64,000 nucleotides of DNA from Plotosus lineatus (GCA_024760905.1 CM045745.1:1408001-1472000); one strand, 5' to 3'; shown: positions 34,017 through 46,204, counted from the first letter of the stretch. Numbers and translations: made by a program. The notes: generated by a model from the sequence alone, not told the origin.

Positions 34017-35036
34017 TCTCTGCCTCTCTTACTGTCACTGTTAACAATTTCCATGGTGGGTTTATTAACTTCTCTTCTTATTTTACCTCTGGGCATATGC
34101 TAACAGTTACGAGGCCACTGCCACCCACTGTAGTGGATGTTGAATTACACTTCATCTTAATATGGCAAAATTTTCTGGCATGTCCAACAAAGGTCACTTT
34201 CAGGCTTTGCTATAACAATGGAAGAAGTTTAATACAATTTTTTTCGGAATGTGGACAGTCCCATGGTACGTTCATCTGCTTTATGGGCTGAATAACGGTA
34301 GAGTCTCTACACCCTGGCCTTAGAGGACTCACTGGGTAAAACTTATCCGTTCAAGTGAAACCTGGTATCCTGCCAGGCAACACAATGCCATGCTCCTCAT
34401 GAAAGTTGAGGACAAATCAAGCAATGTTTTATAGCTCCTCCAGAGTCAAGGCTTTCTTGCTATTCTGCAGTCCACCTGGAAAAAATGGGAAACAATTAAT
34501 GAATGGAAATGGCATGTCATCATCAGGGTTTATACTGCATAGGATTGTCTGATATTGATTAATTAAAATAACCAGTTTTTTTTCTTCATCAGTACAAATC
34601 CATGCTTATTATACTGCTCCTTCAATTTTGTTATTTTGGCTCTTCAGGTCTCCATCAAGAAGATGAATGTGTCATGGCTTATACATTTGTGCCCATAGTC
34701 AAACCACCGTATGCGTGTGAGGACGTGATCAGATTGTTCAGCCTTTTGCTGCACATGGTCTGTTTAGAATCATTCAACCACATGCTGATCATTCCCAGGA
34801 GAATTAGGTCTTTCTCATAAGTGGTCAGGTCTTGTATGGTCATCCTGTAACACAAAAAGTAGGCTACTATTAGACAACAATAATCAAAGACCACTGATGA
34901 TTGATCCCAAATTTTCAGAAGCAGTATTAGCTAAATTTTTGTTTATGAATTATCAAGATACAAAGAAACTGATAATATAAATCTAATTTTAACAAGATGA
35001 CCTATTGAACTCTGGCTTTAGTTTAAATAGACATCA

Positions 35037-35396
35037 TCTTTTCCTTTCGTCTTTTTCCTTTTGTCAGGGGTCACCACAGCAAATCATCTAATTCGCACAT
35101 TTGATTGGGCATTGGTTTTTACGTCAGAAACCTTTCCTGACACAACCCTTTAGCAAGGGACAGAAACACGCTGACGGCTTTGTAGCCTACTCTTTACGAA
35201 AGTCAGCAATGGTTCTTTTACATGAACCTCTCACCATAGACAGTGAGAGACATGGCCGGCCTTTGATAACCCAGTTAGCTGCACTGGGGGGACAGTGACA
35301 ACATTGTGGAGAATGGGACTTGAACCCCCAATCCTGGGATCAGCAATCCAGCACCCTATACCACTAGGCCACCACTAGGCCACCACTGCCCTCTTA
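35037..35396 (-). repeat. tRNA-SINE with RTE-like 3' end
   Basis: Same family and orientation as 29647-29986: reversed tail 'tttcctttcgtctttttcc' and 'ggggtcaccacagcaaatc', core at 35190-35310, reversed head at 35330-35390. The head end contains a small tandem duplication of 'ccactaggcca'. Confidence 0.85.
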
Positions 35397-36432
35397 GTTT
35401 AAATAGACATGATAGCTAAAAATACATTTATTACAAAATCAATGTTAAATTCACATTAATGGCTTGTTATAAAATGTAACTTTTTCTATGATCCTTAATA
35501 ATGTGTCATTTCTGAGACCATGCAGATACCTGTTACAAGATCTCTGTATGAACTGTAGATTCACTATAAAACATAATGATAATGATAATGATTAATATAT
35601 CTTTCTTTTTCTTTTGTCTTTCTTTTTCTTTTGAGATAGTGCTGACAATACCAGTGGTTTTACGGTGTTCCATCTTGACAAAATCAAAGGATTCTTCCAC
35701 CAAGATGGTAGCTTCATCAAAACAACGCTGAACTTCATCAACTCTGCCCTCATCATTATCATCTTCATCTATATCCTGCTCAGCCAAAAGGATCACATCA
35801 TCATCATCACAAACACAACCAACTGACTCATGAACACTTTTATTAACAGATGCCTCTTTTTCGTCAATATGAAAATCAAAATCTTCATAAACACAGCTGG
35901 CACCATCAGCATCATCAGCATCATTAGTTTGTTCATGGAAGAAATGAAACATTTAAGTCTTTTTCAGGTCTTGACCAATTTTCGTACCAAAACTAAACAA
36001 CCCATGATCCAGCATGTCCAGTCCAGACACGATTACACACAAATCAAATAATCAAAAAAATTCCATCATCAAATTTTGCATGCAGAGTAAAATACTCAGC
36101 GGCGAAATAATCTTCAAAAACGCCAAGCATTCCGGCATCTTCAAAGCCCAATTCTCTCGTCGAATTTAGCATCTGAGCTATACTAATGTTGCTAGACATC
36201 ACAGATGACATTTCACTCTCCTTTTCCAGAAATTATGTGCATTCATAATCTTATAAATAAACTTAATGACTGTTTTTGTATAGAAGGTCGAAGATAAATT
36301 CAGCATGCAGTAAACACTGAAAGTTAACACCGAGCTGACCAATCAGTGTGCTCGTTTCTGATTCTGATTTCTTATTCGCTGAAACGGCATGGCAGCTCAT
36401 TTTAATATCAAAACAGTATCCAAATATGGAAA

Positions 36433-36504
36433 GACTATGTCATGGCCGTTCTTCTGGTGTATGGATTTTATTGTCATTACCAGAAGAACGGCCATGACAT
36501 AGTC
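36433..36504. repeat. Perfect 26-bp inverted repeat (hairpin)
   Basis: Arms 36433-36458 and 36479-36504 are exact reverse complements ('gactatgtcatggccgttct' begins the left arm), separated by 20 nt. Flanks do not continue the pairing. It may be the remains of a small fold-back element or a transcribed hairpin. Confidence 0.9.
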
Positions 36505-37127
36505 AATGAACCAGGTTATTTTTTACCAAATTTGGTGAATAATTGCAACGAAAACCAGTAAGTTTTGCTACTTTTTATCCAGTTTTATAAGGGTACTCAC
36601 CAGGAAAATGGGGAAAAAAGACATTTCTAGTGAGTAGATTTCATGTGAGCATGTGAGTAGATTTCATGATAGCTGAATACTTGTTTTAATAGTTTATGCA
36701 AAACTCTGAATTTCGATAAAAATGGACCATTTCTACTTTTTGGCCTTTATCTCAATAGTGGCCTGTGTGACAAGCACCTACTTTCCGTGGAGCGCCTCAC
36801 TTTAATGCTGTTTTCTGTTTATTTTCAGCTTTCATGTATGTAGTTTGGTTGATACCACAACATGAATAGCACAAATACCAGTAAAACTCTTTTATTGTTC
36901 TGTTATTATTCATGTTTTCCACCTCAATGATAATAAGCACTTACGGTTCCCCTCCACTGGTAACATGTTAATAAGCGCCTCCCCGCTCCAATTTTTAAAG
37001 TGCCCTAGGCGCTTATCACGTCGAATACGGTATTTCAATTCAGCATACCATAATAAATCCGTAATCCTTAATAAATACCATATTTTGTTTCTAAAACAGA
37101 CAACTTCTAAAAATATGTATACCCATA
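36505..37127. other. No recognised gene
   Basis: AT-rich. A short phrase 'gacaagcacctactttccgtggagcgcctcac' type, near 36768-36800, resembles the outer end of the palindromic MITE at 13952-14200, suggesting an old relic. Confidence 0.4.
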
Positions 37128-37129
37128 TA

Positions 37130-37677
37130 CAGTAGGACCCCGTTTTTCGTGATGGTTCGGTTCCAGCCCTTCCCTTGGATCATGAAAATCCGCGAGTTAT
37201 TGACGCGGTTTTAAAACCTTATGTATGATATTACATGCGCTAAAATATGCTTGTTAAACACATTCTATAGACAGTCTTACTGATTAATACATAATAAGGC
37301 AATAAAATGTCGTAATGATTAAGTAAAATCTTTTTAATTTTGGACTGTGATAATATTTACGAATGAATAAAGCGCTTAGGCTCCTTACCAGAAGCTAGAG
37401 AAGATGCAGGACATTTGAGTGACATCATAGCACTTAAATAATCATTAAAAACACACTAAAACACGTGAGTTCACAATTCAAGCAATCACATTAACATTTG
37501 TGTGAAGGAGAAAAAAAGATGCACACATCATCTGTAACCAATCAGCAGGAGGGGGAAACAAAAGCTCTTCACTACTGGCTAAATTTGAATCATGTGCCAG
37601 TTACTTATGGGTTTGTCGCCAATCCGCAAGTATGCGGGGGCACGAGCGCTGAACCGCGAATTGGAAAGGACCTATTC
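37130..37677. mobile_element. Tigger-like MITE
   Basis: Left 'cagtaggaccccgttttt' and reversed right 'gaataggtcctttccaattc' are imperfect inverted ends flanked by TA. Its interior matches 25098-26178. No transposase. Confidence 0.75.
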
Positions 37678-37679
37678 TA

Positions 37680-38149
37680 CAACAAAATACAACTTCTTTC
37701 ATCAATCAATACGTGAATACTACATTCTGGGACAGAACGATTAACCTCCTTTTGTATACTGTGGTGAAAAGGCTTTCCTTCGCATTGAGTCAATGAGATT
37801 ATTGATTTCATGAAATGTCCCATTCCTCCACAAGAACTGCACAGAATTCTTGGATGTTCCTCATGAACAGTACACAGATGGGTCTTTTGGCTGTGGTGCC
37901 AAAATACTGGGTCTGACTTTTAAGCAAACTTGTTGCAAATTATATTTATAGACGCAGCAATTTGGTGAATTGATAGGCTAACCTGCAACATGCCGGTTGG
38001 CCTCTGCCTGTTAACTTGTGATATTTGTGACATTACTGTTACAAGCTCTGAAGTACTTGGCATGGCCTTTAATTATCTCCAGCAAAAATGCCTGTGCACT
38101 CAAGATGCTGCTACCATTGGAGATGACAGTGACTGTCTATTATTAGATT
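37680..38149. other. No recognised feature
   Basis: Sequence without an identifiable family or ORF. Confidence 0.4.
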
Positions 38150-38340
38150 TGATTAGATTGGATTCAACTTTATTGTCATTACACATGTATAAATACAGAG
38201 AAAGGGGGTAGAGAAATGGGCTCAGTTCACAGCCCTGAGGTGTGCCAGTGTTGAGTGTAATGGTGGAGGAGCAGTTGTGGTCTGACCTAACATACTGGGG
38301 TCTGTTGATCAGAAATACATGATTCTGTATTATTATAGGG
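38150..38340 (-). mobile_element. LINE 3'-end fragment
   Basis: 'gattggattcaactttattg' followed by 'tcattacacatgtataaa' is a reversed LINE 3' UTR end of a type common in fish. Further right, 'cacagccctgaggtgtgcc' fits antisense of a decayed reverse-transcriptase-like region (PQGCELSPFLY on the minus strand near 38220-38250, RT motif B-like). Confidence 0.5.
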
Positions 38341-38356
38341 GTAAGTAATAGAGGTA

Positions 38357-38848
38357 CAATGGTACCACACCTTATGAAAGTCTCACCAAACAAAAAATTT
38401 AGGTTACGAAAAGCATTTTCCAAAAATTTTTGTCTCAGGATACGAAACAAGTTCACGTTACAAAAGCGCCATCTTAAAAATTCAAACGAGCCATTCTAAC
38501 ATTGAAACAATGCACGAACTGCTCTCCCATCAATGACGTTCAAACATCCTGCCACGCTGGCCTTCCATTAGCTAACAACTGAGCTGTCGTTTATGCCGCC
38601 TTCACTCAAGCACCATCTTCATCTTGGACAGGTCCACCTGATGCCATTTTGGACAGGGATCCCATTGCATAGGAGGAATGATGCAGCTACCTCCCACTGC
38701 CTATTATAGAGCTCGATCGACCATGATGCTTTTCGTGTAAAGGACAGAGTTACTGTTGTTTCATGCTTTATTTCTTGACTCAGGCTTTTAACCTTCCATA
38801 AAATTTGTAAGATTATAACTCTGCTAAGAAGACATGGTCAACATGCAC

Positions 38849-38896
<48 letters not shown>

Positions 38897-39214
38897 ATGC
38901 CCGCCCGCACACGCACACACACACATACACACACACACACAGACACAGACACGCACACGCACACACACGCGTGTGATTTCCGGTGCGAGTGAGAAGAAGA
39001 AAGGATATGGCCAAACCCGTCGACCATCAGTACGATATTGAAGCAGAAGAAGTTCTTAAAAAAGTATGCTTTTATAATTTTTAAAGGGTTTAGGGGTAAT
39101 ATCGGGAGCCTCTGAACAATTCATGCGTTTTACAATGCAGCTCAACTTCTGAAAAATGCAGGTTACGAAATAAAGCACTGGAACGGATTAATTTCGTAAA
39201 ATGAAGTACAACTG
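38357..39214. mobile_element. Diverged Tigger-like element with CA array
   Basis: Left 'caatggtaccacacctta' and reversed right 'cagttgtacttcattttacg' are weak inverted ends with TA outside. Internal 'ttacgaaa' motifs resemble the element at 19283-20368. It contains CA repeats at 38850-38970. Confidence 0.55.
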
Positions 39215-39216
39215 TA

Positions 39217-40077
39217 TCTTCTTCTTTTCCTTTCGGCTTTTCCCTTCAGGGGTCACCACAGCGAATCCTTTGCCTCCATCTCATATTTGCATATTCTTCA
39301 CTTACACCAACGACCTTCATGTCCTCCTTCACCACATCCATGAATTGTCTCTTTGGTCTTCCTCTGGACCTTCTGCCTGGTAGTTCCAACCCCAGCATCC
39401 TACTACCAGTATACTCACTATCCCTCCTCTGTACATGTCCAAACCATCTCAATCTAGCCTCTCTGACTTTGTCTCCAAAACATCTTACATGTACTGTCCC
39501 TCTGATGTACTCATTCCTGATCCTATCCATCCTCGTTACTCCCAAAGAGAACCTCAACATTTTCATCTCTGCTACCTCCAGCTCTGCCTCCTGTCTTTTC
39601 CCCAGGGCCACTGTTTCTAAACCATACAACATCGCTGGCCTCATCACCGTCTTGTACACTTTTCCTTTCATTCTTGCCGATACCCTCCTATCACACATCA
39701 CACCGGACCTTTTCTCCATCCATTCCAACCAGCCTGCACACGCTTCTTCACCTCTTTTCCACACTCTCCATTGCTCTGGATTGTTGAGCCTAAGTACTTA
39801 AAATCCTCCACCTTTCTTATCTCTGCTCCCTGTAACCTCACCGTTCCTGTTGGGTCCTTGTCATTCATACACATGTATTCTGTCTTACTGAGGCTAACCC
39901 TCATTCCCCTCCTCTCCAAGGCATACCTCCACCTCTCTAGATTTTCCTCCACTTGTTCTCTGCTCTCACGACAGATCACAATGTCATCTGCAAACATCAT
40001 AGTCCATGGGGAATCTTGTCTAACCTCGTCTGTCAGCCTGTCCATCACCGTAGCAAACAAGAAGGGGCTCGGAGTCC
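39217..40077 (-). mobile_element. RTE copy E (3' third)
   Basis: The reversed tail at 39217 directly abuts the TA of the Tigger-like element. On the minus strand it codes from LFATVMDRLTDEVRQDSPW and FADDIVICRES (intact catalytic box) to the C-terminal CGDP. The 5' end breaks at about 40077, where a Tc1 terminal repeat begins. Confidence 0.9.
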
Positions 40078-40084
40078 CTAAAAC

Positions 40085-40274
40085 AAAACTTCGGAGTTTG
40101 CATGCTATCCTCATTAAAATATGAAAACCTATAAATGTTTGGGTGGTTTTAGTTAAAGCAGACACTGTTTTTTTCATCTGTGTGATTTTGACAAAGATCA
40201 GATCACATTTGATGGTGATTTTATGCAGAAATGTGATAAATTCCAAAAGATTCAGATACTTTTTCATATCACTG

Positions 40275-40276
<2 letters not shown>
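40085..40276. mobile_element. Solo terminal repeat of Tc1 family 1
   Basis: 'gcatgctatcctcattaaa' to 'agatactttttcatatcactg' matches the right end of the element at 12301-13894 closely. There is no transposase or second end. A TG microsatellite follows directly. Confidence 0.88.
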
Positions 40277-40337
<61 letters not shown>

Positions 40338-40505
40338 ATGCCTAAGTATTCATATATATGCCTTAATTTAAGTTTGTATTTTTTATGGAATAAGTCTGTG
40401 CTGTTTGACTGCGGTGCTACTGAAAAATGTGAAATAAACCAATAAGTATCTATCTAGTATATCTATCTGTCTGTCTGTCTGTCTGTCCGTCTGTCTGTCT
40501 GTCTC
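40276..40505. repeat. (TG)n and (TGTC)n microsatellites
   Basis: TG run at 40276-40327 and a TGTC tetranucleotide run at 40466-40505. Confidence 0.95.
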
Positions 40506-40511
40506 TTTGTC

Positions 40512-40940
40512 TGTCCATCAAATATTATTTTCTTAACACTTCCCCGACTCCTTCACACTTCTATCAGACTGCTGTTAACTCCAGCCCATTCATTGTTTAG
40601 TACATTTCTCCATCACTCTTATTTTTTGTTCGAGCGCCACTTTATTGCAGTGCCTAATTCGAAATATTATCCTTGCATGAATTGCCATGCCACTGCCATG
40701 CTGATGACATTCAACTCATCCTGTAATTTACTTTCAGACACAAATGTTTCAGGTCAGATCTTTGCATATTCTAGCATTTTATTTTGATTTATGTATTTAC
40801 TTATTTAGATTTTTTTAAATGTATGTCAGCTCAACATTTGAAACTAAATCCCTGCAAGATTTAACCACTGTAGATCAAGATGCATCCCATAGTACTTGAA
40901 TAAAGGAATACAGGGCATGAGGTGGGGACCCACACCGAGG
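40512..40940. other. No recognised feature
   Basis: No identifiable ORF, repeat family or structure. Confidence 0.4.
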
Positions 40941-40944
40941 ACAT

Positions 40945-41030
40945 GAGCAAATTAGAAAAGCATTGTGGCAACCCCTGAGAAAAAGGGAACAGCCGAAAGG
41001 AAAAGAAGAAGAAGAAGAAGAAGAGAAGCT
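40945..41030 (+). mobile_element. RTE or RTE-tailed SINE 3' tip
   Basis: 'ttgtggcaacccctgag' followed by 'gggaacagccgaaaggaaaa' and a GAA repeat is the last 60 bp or so of the RTE. Too short to say whether it came from the LINE or from the SINE with the same tail. Confidence 0.8.
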
Positions 41031-41278
41031 ATTCATTTACTTATGTTCTTGGGTTTTTTATTGATTTATTTTTTAATTTATTTAATTTAAATTTTCATTT
41101 ATTTATTTAATAATTATTTTATTATTATTTTTTTAAATTTTTTTTTTTTTGGGGGGCGGGAGAGGGTGCACACTGATCTGGTGGTGGATGAGGAGAACAC
41201 ACACAGAAACTCCAAACAGAACGTTACCTTAGTTTAGAAACCAAGAACCCTGCTGTCAACATTACGTTTTCAATCTCT

Positions 41279-41416
<138 letters not shown>

Positions 41417-41632
41417 AAACAAACAAACAAACAAAGAACAATATTTTGATCCAAATGTCCCGAGTGTTAGCCTGGTAACTAGCTTTTGACCATGGAAACA
41501 TTAATGTCGCTCAGCACAACACCCTACTCACATGACTCACTGTGCTTTCCACCACCACTCCCGCCCCAGAAGAAGCTCCGCATTGTCTTCATAGCCAAAT
41601 GCACATGGCATGTATTTACATCTTTCTTTGTT

Positions 41633-41880
41633 TCAGCTTTTTCCCCTTTTACTCGGGAGTCGCCACAGTGAATCATCTGATTCGCACGTTTGATTTGGCA
41701 GAGGTTTTAACGTCGGATGCCCTTCCTGTCACAACCCTTTTTAGCAAGGGACAGAAACACACTGATGACTTTGCAGCTCCTCTTTACGAAAGTCAGCAAT
41801 GGTTCTTTTACATGCCTCACACCATAGACAGTGACAGACATGGCCCGCCTTTGATAACCCAGTTAGCTGCACTGGGGGAT
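41633..41880 (-). repeat. tRNA-SINE with RTE-like 3' end, head missing
   Basis: Reversed tail ('tttcccctttta' variant, 'gagtcgccacagtgaatc', 'aacgtcggatgcccttcctg') and core up to 'ccagttagctgcactggggg' at 41880. The tRNA-like head is absent. Confidence 0.82.
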
Positions 41881-41889
41881 GGCATGTAT

Positions 41890-42516
41890 TTACATCAACC
41901 CTTCAAAATCAGAGCGATTTATTCAGGAGGATAGATGGCAGACAACAATTTTCACTTTGCTACAAAGGACTAGGGAACTTTTTGTGTGTTTGTGATTTTT
42001 TTCAAAATTATTCATGCACAGATCTCGCTGCGAAACACTTTCAAGCTTTCTCTCAGGAAAACAATGATGCATGAAACAAAAACTAAAAAAAAAAAAAAAA
42101 AACTCAAATTGAGTGTGGTCTAGGTTTTTTGTTGTTTTGTATCTGCATGCACATACATACATTTTTAAACCACCATTTCATAAAACTTAAGGTTTTAGCC
42201 TGAATGTTGGCGTTGCCATGGCGCTCTATGATCGCTGCAAGCGGCCGTTCATGGTCACTTGGAACAGTTATAAAACATGAATTCATCAGCATGCCTTTGA
42301 AGAAAACACTGATTATTGTTTTAACTCTCTTCACTGTGAGAATGTTTGATGCTGCAAGTGACTGACAGAAAAGCATTCGGATTTCTTTTAGTATTATTAA
42401 CTGCTGCTCTCGTTCTCCAGGATAAATAAAAAAGATTTATTTTTGTCTGTGCGTTTTTTGGTATAATTCACAATACTACTTCACAACTTGATATTTAAAT
42501 GAGATATCGCACCATT
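41890..42516. other. No recognised feature
   Basis: Includes an A run at 42086-42103. A 90-codon minus frame at 42104-42376 shows no recognisable domain. Confidence 0.35.
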
Positions 42517-42534
42517 ATTAGCATGGACCAGAAT

Positions 42535-45487
42535 GCAGCCATGAGGCGGGGGGGGCACTAACAAGTAAGCCCGGATAAATGCAGAGGGTTGCGACAGGAA
42601 GTGCATCCAGCGTAAAACTTCTGCCACATTTCCCATGCAAATGATCAAAACAAAATTCATACCGGATCGGTCGAGGCCTGTTGGTCGAAGACGTCGAGGA
42701 AGGAGAGGCGGGAGGCATGTCCATAGGCAGAGAGAGAAGAGGAAATGCGTGAGCCTAGGACTGAGAGTAGGGACTTTGAATGTTGGAACTATGCAAGGAA
42801 AAGATGTGCTGGCTGACATGATGCAGAGGAGGAAGGTAGACAGATTGTGTGTTCAGGAGACCAGGTGGAAAGGTAGCAAGGCTAGAAGTTTAGGAGCAGG
42901 GTTTAAGCTGTTTTATCACGGTGTGGATGGAAAGAGAACTGGAGTAGGAGTCATCTTGAAGGAGGGGTTTGTCAGGAATGTTCTAGAAGTGAAAAGAGTG
43001 TCAGACAGAGTGATGAGTCTCAAGTTAGAAATTGAAGGCGTGATGGTCAATGTTGTTAGTGCTTATGCCCCACAGGCAGGATGTGAGCTAGAAGAGAAGG
43101 AGAGATTCTGGAGTGAGTTAGATGAAGTGATGCAGAGTACCCCCAGAGGTGAAAGAGTGGTCATTGGGGCAGACTTCAATGGACATGTTGGTGTAGGAAA
43201 CAGAGGGGTCGAGGAAGTGATGGGCAGGTTTGGTATCCAGGACAGGAACACAGAAGGACAGATGTTGATCGATTTTGCAAAAAGGATGGAAATGGCTGTG
43301 GTGAATACTTTCTTCAAGAAGAAACAGGAGCATAGGGTGACTTATGAAAGCGGAGGTAAGAGCACACAGGTAGACTACATCTTGTGTAGGCGATGTAATT
43401 TGAAGGAAGTCAGTGAGTGCAGGATGACGCTGATGGTGAGGAAGGTGAAAAAGGCAAAGGCAGAGCAGAAGACAAAGTGGTGGAATCGGGAAAAGGACGA
43501 GTGTCATGTTGTCTTCAATGAGGAGTTGAAACAGGCTTTGGGTGGTCAGGAAGTGCTTCCAGATGATTGGACAACTACAGCCAATGTGATCAGGGAGACA
43601 GGTAGGAGAGTACTTGGTGTGTCCTCTGGAAGGAAAGTAGATAAGGAAACTTGGTGGTGGAATGAGGAAGTGCAGGAGTGTGTACAAAAGAAGAGGTTAG
43701 CTAAGAAGAAGTGGGACACAGAGAGGGCCGAAGAGAGTAAACAGGAGTACAGGGAGACACAGCGTAAGGCGACGGTAGCGGTGTCAAAGGCCAAACAGAG
43801 GGCGTATGATGACTTGTATGATAGGTTGGACAGTAAGGAGGGAGAAAATGATTTATACAGGTTAGCAGAGCAGAGAAATAGAGATGGGAAAGACGTGCAG
43901 CAAGTTAGAGTGATAAAGGACAGAGAGGGAAATGTATTGACTGATGACAGAAGTGTGCTGGGAAGATGGAAAGAGTACTTTGAAGAGCTGATGAATGAGA
44001 AAAATGAAAGAGAAAAAAGAGTAGAAGGGGTGACTGTTGAGGACCAGGAAGTGGCAAAGATTAGTAAGGGTGAAGTGAGGAGGGCATTGAAGAGGATGAA
44101 GAGTGGAAAGGCAGTTGGTCCTGATGACATACCGGTTGAGGTATGGAAGTGTTTAGGGGAGTTAGCAGTAGATTTCCTGACAAGAATATTGTGCCCATTT
44201 TTAAGAACAAGGGAGATGTACAGAGTTGTGGCAACTACAGAGGGATAAAGATGATGAGCCATACAATGAAGCTATGGGAAAGAATCGTGGAAGCTAGACT
44301 AAGGGCAGAGGTCAGCATTTGTGAAGAACAGTTTGGTTTCATGCCAAAGAAAGAGCACCACAGATGCAGTGTTTGCTTTGAGGATGTTAATAGAGAAGTA
44401 CAGAGAAGGTCAGAAGGAGCTGCATTGTGCCTTTGTGGATCTGGAGAAAGCCTATGACAGGGTGCCGAGAGAAGAACTGTGGTATTGTATGAGGAAGTCT
44501 GGAGTGGCAGAGAAGTATGTTAGAGTGGTGCAGGACATGTATGAGAGATGTAAGACAGTGTGGTGAGGTGTGCTCTCGGTCTGACAGAAGAGTTCAAGGT
44601 GGAGTTGGGACTGCATCAAGGGTCAGCTCTCAGCCCCTTCTTGTTTGCTATGGTGATGGACAGGCTGACAGACGAGGTTAGACAAGAATCTCCATGGAAT
44701 ATGATGTTTGCAGATGACATCCTGATCTGTAGTGAGAGCAGAGAACAAGTGGAGGAAAATCTAGAGAGGTGGAGGTATGCCCTGGAAAGGAGGGGAATGA
44801 AGGTTAGTCTCAGTAAAACAGAATACATGTGTGTGAACGTCAAGGAGCAATGAGGAACGGTGAGGTTACAGGGGGCAGAGATAAAGAAGGTGGAGGATTT
44901 TAAGTACTTAGGCTCAACAATCCAGAGCAATGGAGAGTGTGGAAAAGAGGTGAAGAAGCGCGTGCAGGCGGGATGGAGAAATGTGTCTGGTGCTATGTGT
45001 GATAGGAGAGTATCGGCAAGAATGAAGGGAAAAGTGTACAAGACGGTGATGAGACCAGCGATGTTATATGGTTTAGAGAGTGTGGCCCTGGGGAAAAAAC
45101 AGGAGTCAGAGTTGGAGGTAGCAGAGATGAAAATGTTGAGGTTCTCTTTGGGAGTAACGAGGATGGATAGGATCAGGAATGAATACATCAGAGGGACAGC
45201 ACATGTTAGATGTTTTGGAGACAAAGTCAGAGAGGCTAGATTGAGATGGTTTGGACATGTCCAGAGGAGGGATAGTGAGTATATTGGTAGTAGGATGCTG
45301 AGGTTGGAACTACCAGGCAGAAGGCCCAGAGGAAGACCAAAGAGAAGATTTATGGATGTGGTGAAGGCGGACATGAAGGTCGTTGGAGTAAGAGTAGAAG
45401 ATGCAGAGGATAGAGTGAGATGGAGGCAGATCATTTGCTGTGGCGACCCCTGAAGGGAACAGCCGAAAGGAAAAGAAGAAGAAGAAG
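42535..45487 (+). mobile_element. RTE copy C (full span, with 18-bp target duplication)
   Basis: Flanked by perfect repeats attagcatggaccagaat at 42517-42534 and 45488-45505. It retains the 5' G-rich start and the GAAGAAG tail but has several internal deletions, so it is about 180 bp shorter than copy B. Confidence 0.95.
42635..45453 (+). pseudogene. RTE polyprotein, copy C, several deletions
   Basis: A long first frame (42635-44248) starts MQMIKTKFIPDRSRP, includes the endonuclease (ADFNGHVGVGNRG) and linker, and lacks 17 residues near 43417 (the stretch with KQHRM, including the catalytic His of the endonuclease). About 60 nt are deleted near 44190 between two short repeats, removing the [11 protein letters not shown] block. 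The RT follows in shifted frames (44321-44566, 44560-44853, 44860-45453) with an intact FADDILIC box. A stop lies near 44850. Confidence 0.9.
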
Positions 45488-45505
45488 ATTAGCATGGACC
45501 AGAAT

Positions 45506-46200
45506 TTCAGAAGAATGTTTTTATCTTCTTGAGGAATTCACGCCATGAAGGCCCGATTTTGAGTCGCTGTGTTGACGTAGTTATATCGTCAAAAGCAAAA
45601 GCTTGTCATAAAACAGCCAGTCTCGCAGATGCGACCTTCATTTTTTATTTTTATTAGGAATCACTGAGACTTTTCTTGAGATGCTACCCAGCATGCGTAT
45701 TTTGCTTCTAATAAAATGCTGAGTGTTTACAGCTGTATTAAAAGACCGAGTCGTGATCTGTTAAATGACTTATCCTTTTTTTATTATGTTGCCCAACTAA
45801 TTTTATTATATAGAATTGGGCACTGTCTAAAAGCAGAGATCTTGATCGATATCTCTGTTGATAAGTGTCCAAGGCTGATGTTATAAGAGTATAACTTCAG
45901 TCCTGGAGGAAATAAATAAATGAATAAATTTAAACTGCATCAAGCAATTACATTCTGGAGGGAAAATAAAAAATCTTCACCCTGAGGTTTTTTCTCACTG
46001 CCTGGTCTTTGCATTCATTCATATCATCTGTTTTTTAGTTTAATTATCCATTTAACAAGCTGATGTTCTCTGCTTCAACTCATGTTCCATGTTGCTTTGT
46101 CTGGTGAAAATGAGTTTGCCTAGATTGTAGATTGCGATGTTTATTTCGTGTGAGTGTGTACAGTGGTGTGTGAGCCTCTATTGCTTTGGGGTTTGGTTTT
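45506..46200. other. No recognised feature
   Basis: AT-rich DNA between RTE copy C and a SINE head, with nothing identifiable. Confidence 0.4.
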
Positions 46201-46204
46201 GTTG

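Larger units (their letters stand above)
32838..36211 (-). pseudogene. Broken multi-exon gene of the DUF7869-like multicopy family
   Basis: Minus-strand pieces in order: a start MSSVMSSNISIAQMLNSTRE (36211 down to about 36060); an acidic stretch (35952-35640, with DDDDVILLAEQDIDEDDNDE); LTTYEKDLILLGMISMWLND and then HDTFIFL (34850-34580); KKALTLEEL, EEHGIVLPGRIPGF and LLPLL (34485-34100); SADNGLGQNKNNTMIQYLCW, WCFGLLKRIFRKTYVLSL, NWVTFLSAFFRKFPGLKSVR and a YLYKETREFC end (33488-32838). The ADN-x-x-GQNKNN block and C-terminal IREFC-type motif are those of an uncharacterised multicopy fish and invertebrate family that I recall as DUF7869, probably transposon-derived. In-frame stops (in LLAGQT-stop, NLYR-stop, AL-EEL-stop) and a frameshift near 33037 show decay. 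An RTE end, a hAT MITE and a SINE sit between its pieces. Confidence 0.65.

Noticed and set aside
35533..35952. Independent acidic protein gene on the minus strand
   Set aside because: It lies in order and orientation between other pieces of the DUF7869-like pseudogene and runs into AT-repeat-encoded Ile residues; better read as one of its exons.
42104..42376. 90-codon minus frame
   Set aside because: No recognisable motif, low coding signal, no splice context.
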